A stretch of DNA of 64,000 bases from Pseudomonadota bacterium (lineage in GTDB: Bacteria; Pseudomonadota; Alphaproteobacteria; Rhizobiales; JAKPQE01): the NCBI GenBank assembly GCA_029572955.1, contig JAKPQE010000036.1, forward strand, positions 1-64,000, written 5' to 3'. Shown piece by piece: positions 62,914 to 64,000 of the stretch. The stretch's first letter is position 1. Each line of letters opens with the position of its first letter. The translations under genes and the position numbers were made by a program. Below the pieces are notes generated by a model. The model was not told the origin of the DNA and did not search any database. It saw nothing but the letters and a program-made list of their open reading frames with translations.

Positions 62914-64000
62914 ATGGGACAAAGGTACGGACAGCTCTCGCTTGAAGAGAGGATTTCGATTGCCCGGTTCCGGGACGAAGGTCGGTCGCTCCGGCAAATC
63001 GCTGCAAGTCTGGATCGCGCGCCATCGACGATCTCGCGGGAACTGAGGCGCAACAGCGGTCGCCAGATCGGCTACCGCGCCGGGCACGCGCAGGAGCGCG
63101 CCTGGGCTCGGCGCTGGCGTGGCAGCAAGCTGGCGCGCCAACCGCCGCTCGGTCAGGCTGTCATCGACCGGCTTGCTATGGGATGGTCGCCGCAGCAGAT
63201 CGCAGGCCGGTTGGCGCTGGAGCACGGTAGCACGGTCGTCAGCTACGAGACCATCTACCGCTTCATCTACGCCCAGATCCGCCGCACCAAGGACTACGGC
63301 TGGCGCCTTCTACTGCCGCGCGGCAAGGCCAAGCGAAGGCCACGCCGCAGTTCGCGTGGCCGTCTCGCCATGATGCCGGGCGGCATCCCCATCGCTCGCC
63401 GGCCGGCTCACATCCTGCAACGCAAGCAAGCCGGCCACTGGGAAGCGGACCTGCTGCATCCCGCCAAGTCCGGTCCGGCCATCCTCGTCGCTCAGGAGCG
63501 CCAGACCCGCTTCACCTTCATGGCCAAGGTGCCGGGCAAGCGGGCAAGTCCAATCGTCGATGTCCTGGCAGACTGGTTTGCCGCCCTGCCAGCCCAGATC
63601 AGGCGATCCGTCACCCAGGACAACGGCACCGAGTTCCGCCTGCTGCATCACCTCGCGCCGCTCGGCATCAAGACCTATTTCTGCGATGCCCACAGCCCTT
63701 GGCAAAAGGGCGGCGTCGAGAACATGAACGGCCGCATCCGCCGGTTCATTCCAAGAGGAACCGACCCGGCCTCCATCACCGAGGACGATGTCCGCCTCCT
63801 CGCCGCCATCCTCAACTCCACACCGCGAAAAATCCTCGGATACCGAACCCCTCAGGAGCTATTCTCCAAGAAACTGTTGCACTTCAAATGTGAATCCACC
63901 GGATCCGGTCGAGCGGGACGACGACCCTCCCTCCTCGCTCTTTCTGGCGGGCGCCAGCATCGTTTATGTCGGTGGCCGGCCGGCGCAGGTGGGGCGCCTT
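62914..64000 (+). CDS. IS30-family transposase
   Basis: The element encodes 329 codons (to 63900), with no stop inside. The frame then continues open through the host sequence to the end of the window, which explains why the track lists no ORF. An N-terminal helix-turn-helix (LSLEERISIARFRDEGRSLRQIAASLD) is followed by the DDE catalytic core: Asp in HWEADLLH, Asp in VTQDNGTEF and Glu in GGVENMNGRIRRF. The product would end wherever the host sequence next provides a stop. Confidence 0.9.
   Translation, partial: MGQRYGQLSLEERISIARFRDEGRSLRQIAASLDRAPSTISRELRRNSGRQIGYRAGHAQERAWARRWRGSKLARQPPLGQAVIDRLAMGWSPQQIAGRLALEHGSTVVSYETIYRFIYAQIRRTKDYGWRLLLPRGKAKRRPRRSSRGRLAMMPGGIPIARRPAHILQRKQAGHWEADLLHPAKSGPAILVAQERQTRFTFMAKVPGKRASPIVDVLADWFAALPAQIRRSVTQDNGTEFRLLHHLAPLGIKTYFCDAHSPWQKGGVENMNGRIRRFIPRGTDPASITEDDVRLLAAILNSTPRKILGYRTPQELFSKKLLHFKCESTGSGRAGRRPSLLALSGGRQHRLCRWPAGAGGAP
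63875..63900 (-). repeat. Right terminal inverted repeat of the IS30 element
   Basis: On the plus strand it reads TGTTGCACTTCAAATGTGAA then TCCACC. The transposase reading frame passes through it. Confidence 0.85.
63904..64000 (+). pseudogene. Interrupted DUF2325 gene, 3' part (start of the C-terminal domain, runs off window)
   Basis: In the original frame the bases after the target duplication read PVERDDDPPSSLFLAGASIVYVGGRPAQVGRL. The segment VYVGGRPAQ is the start of the DUF2325 domain. Joined directly to 62866 the codon GA|T is completed, giving a continuous reading frame. The rest lies beyond the window. Confidence 0.8.

Larger units (their letters stand above)
62867..63900 (+). mobile_element. 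IS30-family insertion sequence
   Basis: About 1034 bp. The two ends are inverted repeats matching in 20 of 26 positions (core TTCACA-N3-GAAGTGCAACA). The flanks carry a 3-bp target duplication, GGA (62864-62866 and 63901-63903). One transposase gene fills the element. It interrupts a DUF2325 gene whose frame is restored exactly on removal, so the insertion looks recent. Confidence 0.92.

Noticed and set aside
63699-63893. 64-aa ORF at the end of the IS element
   Set aside because: It overlaps the transposase in another frame and has no independent support.
62872-63895. IS30 ends placed at TTCACA/TGTGAA without target duplication
   Set aside because: Extending both ends by 6 bases adds matches (G-TG) and reveals a clean 3-bp GGA duplication and an in-frame host join.

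Overview
This window is high-GC DNA from an alphaproteobacterium, most likely a Hyphomicrobiales (Rhizobiales) chromosome. The evidence is a MucR/Ros zinc-finger regulator, a two-gene methylmalonyl-CoA mutase, an FeSOD, a VjbR-like LuxR solo and an HmuR/HutX/HutW haem locus with TonB/ExbBD genes. A more precise placement (for example near Pleomorphomonadaceae) would be a guess. Most ORF-track entries are shadows of real genes, because stop codons are rare at this GC content.

Layout. 0-6.5 kb: the 3' end of a DnaQ-like exonuclease, a repeat-filled gap, malate synthase A, mucR and two tandem nhaD antiporters. 6.8-15.7 kb: stress and housekeeping genes (msrB, an isochorismatase-fold hydrolase, Fe-SOD, a response regulator, a Crp/Fnr regulator with a DUF2892 membrane protein, a CPA2 antiporter, a branched-chain aminotransferase, a VOC protein, a haloacid dehalogenase), then an isolated hypA and an FkbM methyltransferase. 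15.9-32.9 kb: methylmalonyl-CoA mutase large and small subunits, a LuxR solo, DUF4332 and DUF2267-like proteins, a HerA-like ATPase (DUF853), an omega-aminotransferase, an MBL hydrolase, bioY, SGNH and HAD hydrolases, a thiolase, a class I aminotransferase and a CHAD protein. 33.1-41.2 kb: a glgP-glgB operon converging on hypB-C-D-E. 41.4-48.2 kb: an operon of an adenylate-forming enzyme with a complete Dpp/Opp-type ABC importer.

48.2-64 kb is the accessory part and the most interesting. A haem-utilisation operon (TonB receptor, HutW, HutX, an IsdG-type monooxygenase, a CopD/HemJ-like membrane protein and a small secreted protein) sits near a second operon. That one encodes an unknown periplasmic four-cysteine protein, ExbB, two ExbDs, TonB and an orphan family-5 solute-binding protein. 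Divergent from it are an unknown 187-aa protein, a possible 43-aa protein and a DUF2325 gene. The DUF2325 gene is split by an IS30-family element whose ends (26-bp imperfect inverted repeats and a 3-bp GGA target duplication) can be read directly. Removing the element restores the reading frame. A related palindrome lies at the hmuR promoter and at the unknown-187 promoter, suggesting one regulon. No HmuTUV-type haem ABC importer is seen. The two family-5 solute-binding proteins and the Dpp-type transporter are therefore candidates for inner-membrane haem or metallophore transfer. That last step is inference.
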